A stretch of 6,400 nt of DNA from Prado023 sp036375875 (GTDB taxonomy: Bacteria > Actinomycetota > Actinomycetes > S36-B12 > CAIYMF01), in the NCBI GenBank assembly GCA_036375875.1, contig DASVBK010000054.1, positions 1 to 6,400 of the forward strand. Reading direction: 5' to 3'. This document shows, piece by piece, positions 6,237 through 6,400 of the stretch (position 1 is its first letter; each line of letters begins with the position of its first letter). Position numbers and translations under genes: made by a program. The notes beneath the pieces are model-generated. The model worked only from the letters and a program-made list of their open reading frames with translations. It ran no database searches and was not told where the DNA came from.

Positions 6237-6293
6237 CAAGGTGGGACGTAGCGCCATCCCAGGCCAAGCACAGCGCGACAGGGAGAGACCACG

Positions 6294-6400
6294 ATGCATA
6301 CCAGGACCTGGCACGTCGAGGTGTTCTTGTACGAGCAGGACGGCACGACGCGGGCCGAAGCCGTGCTGCGCACCGATGCCGGCACCGAGGTGCGTCACGA
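6294..6400 (+). CDS. DUF1876 (Rv1738/Rv2632c-like) protein, N-terminal part
   Basis: Only the first 35 codons lie in the window; the gene continues past the right edge. The peptide begins MHTRTWHVEVFLYEQDG, followed by TTRAEAVLRTDAGTEVRH. This matches the start of the small DUF1876 family, which opens with a W-x-V-[ED]-[IV]-F strand, an acidic-G-x-T-R-A turn and a second strand. Family members are about 70-95 residues. The M. tuberculosis member Rv1738 is strongly induced by the DosR dormancy regulator and its fold resembles ribosome hibernation factors, so a stress role is likely here. GGGAG (6281-6285) lies 8 bases before the ATG and fixes the start. An upstream DosR-like box suggests the same control. 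The gene is probably not part of the ABC operon: the gap is 132 bp. Confidence 0.85.
   Translation, partial: MHTRTWHVEVFLYEQDGTTRAEAVLRTDAGTEVRH

Overview
The window comes from a very GC-rich genome with strong G/C preference at third codon positions. Together with a DUF1876 (Rv1738/Rv2632c-like) gene, a DUF4921-like gene and actinobacterial lipoprotein architecture, this points to an actinomycete (Actinomycetota). A Cellulomonas-like member of the Micrococcales is my guess only; the sequence does not fix the genus.

Layout. Positions 1-504 hold no gene I can support. The first ~140 bases carry degenerate direct repeats that could be the outer end of a transposable element lying to the left. 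Next, on the minus strand, come a Rho-independent terminator (505-540), a tRNA-Lys(CTT) gene (544-616) and its likely promoter, whose spacer is filled by four tandem GGCC units. Upstream of these, also on minus, is a lipoprotein gene (707-1810) with a long Ser/Thr/Pro stalk, a second membrane anchor and a small C-terminal domain. A gene-free gap (1811-2027) separates it from a minus-strand gene of the GalT/HIT-like DUF4921 family (2028 to about 3365).

The plus strand then carries a two-gene ABC-2 export operon: a DrrA-type ATPase (3502-4458) overlapping by ATGA with a permease (4455-6161). The permease contains two homologous ABC-2 membrane domains fused in one chain, so one ATPase gene plus one permease gene could supply a whole exporter with a pseudo-dimeric channel. 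The ATPase gene and the DUF4921 gene are divergent; if both first ATGs were used, the start codons would overlap in the tetramer CATG.

At the right edge, a plus-strand DUF1876 gene begins at 6294 and runs out of the window. It is preceded by a sequence close to the DosR/DevR dormancy-regulator box (6200-6214), which suggests hypoxia or redox control.

I did not find a clear new defence, CRISPR or mobile system. The items most worth checking are the fused permease, the DosR-like site, the doubly anchored lipoprotein, and the expanded spacer of the tRNA promoter.
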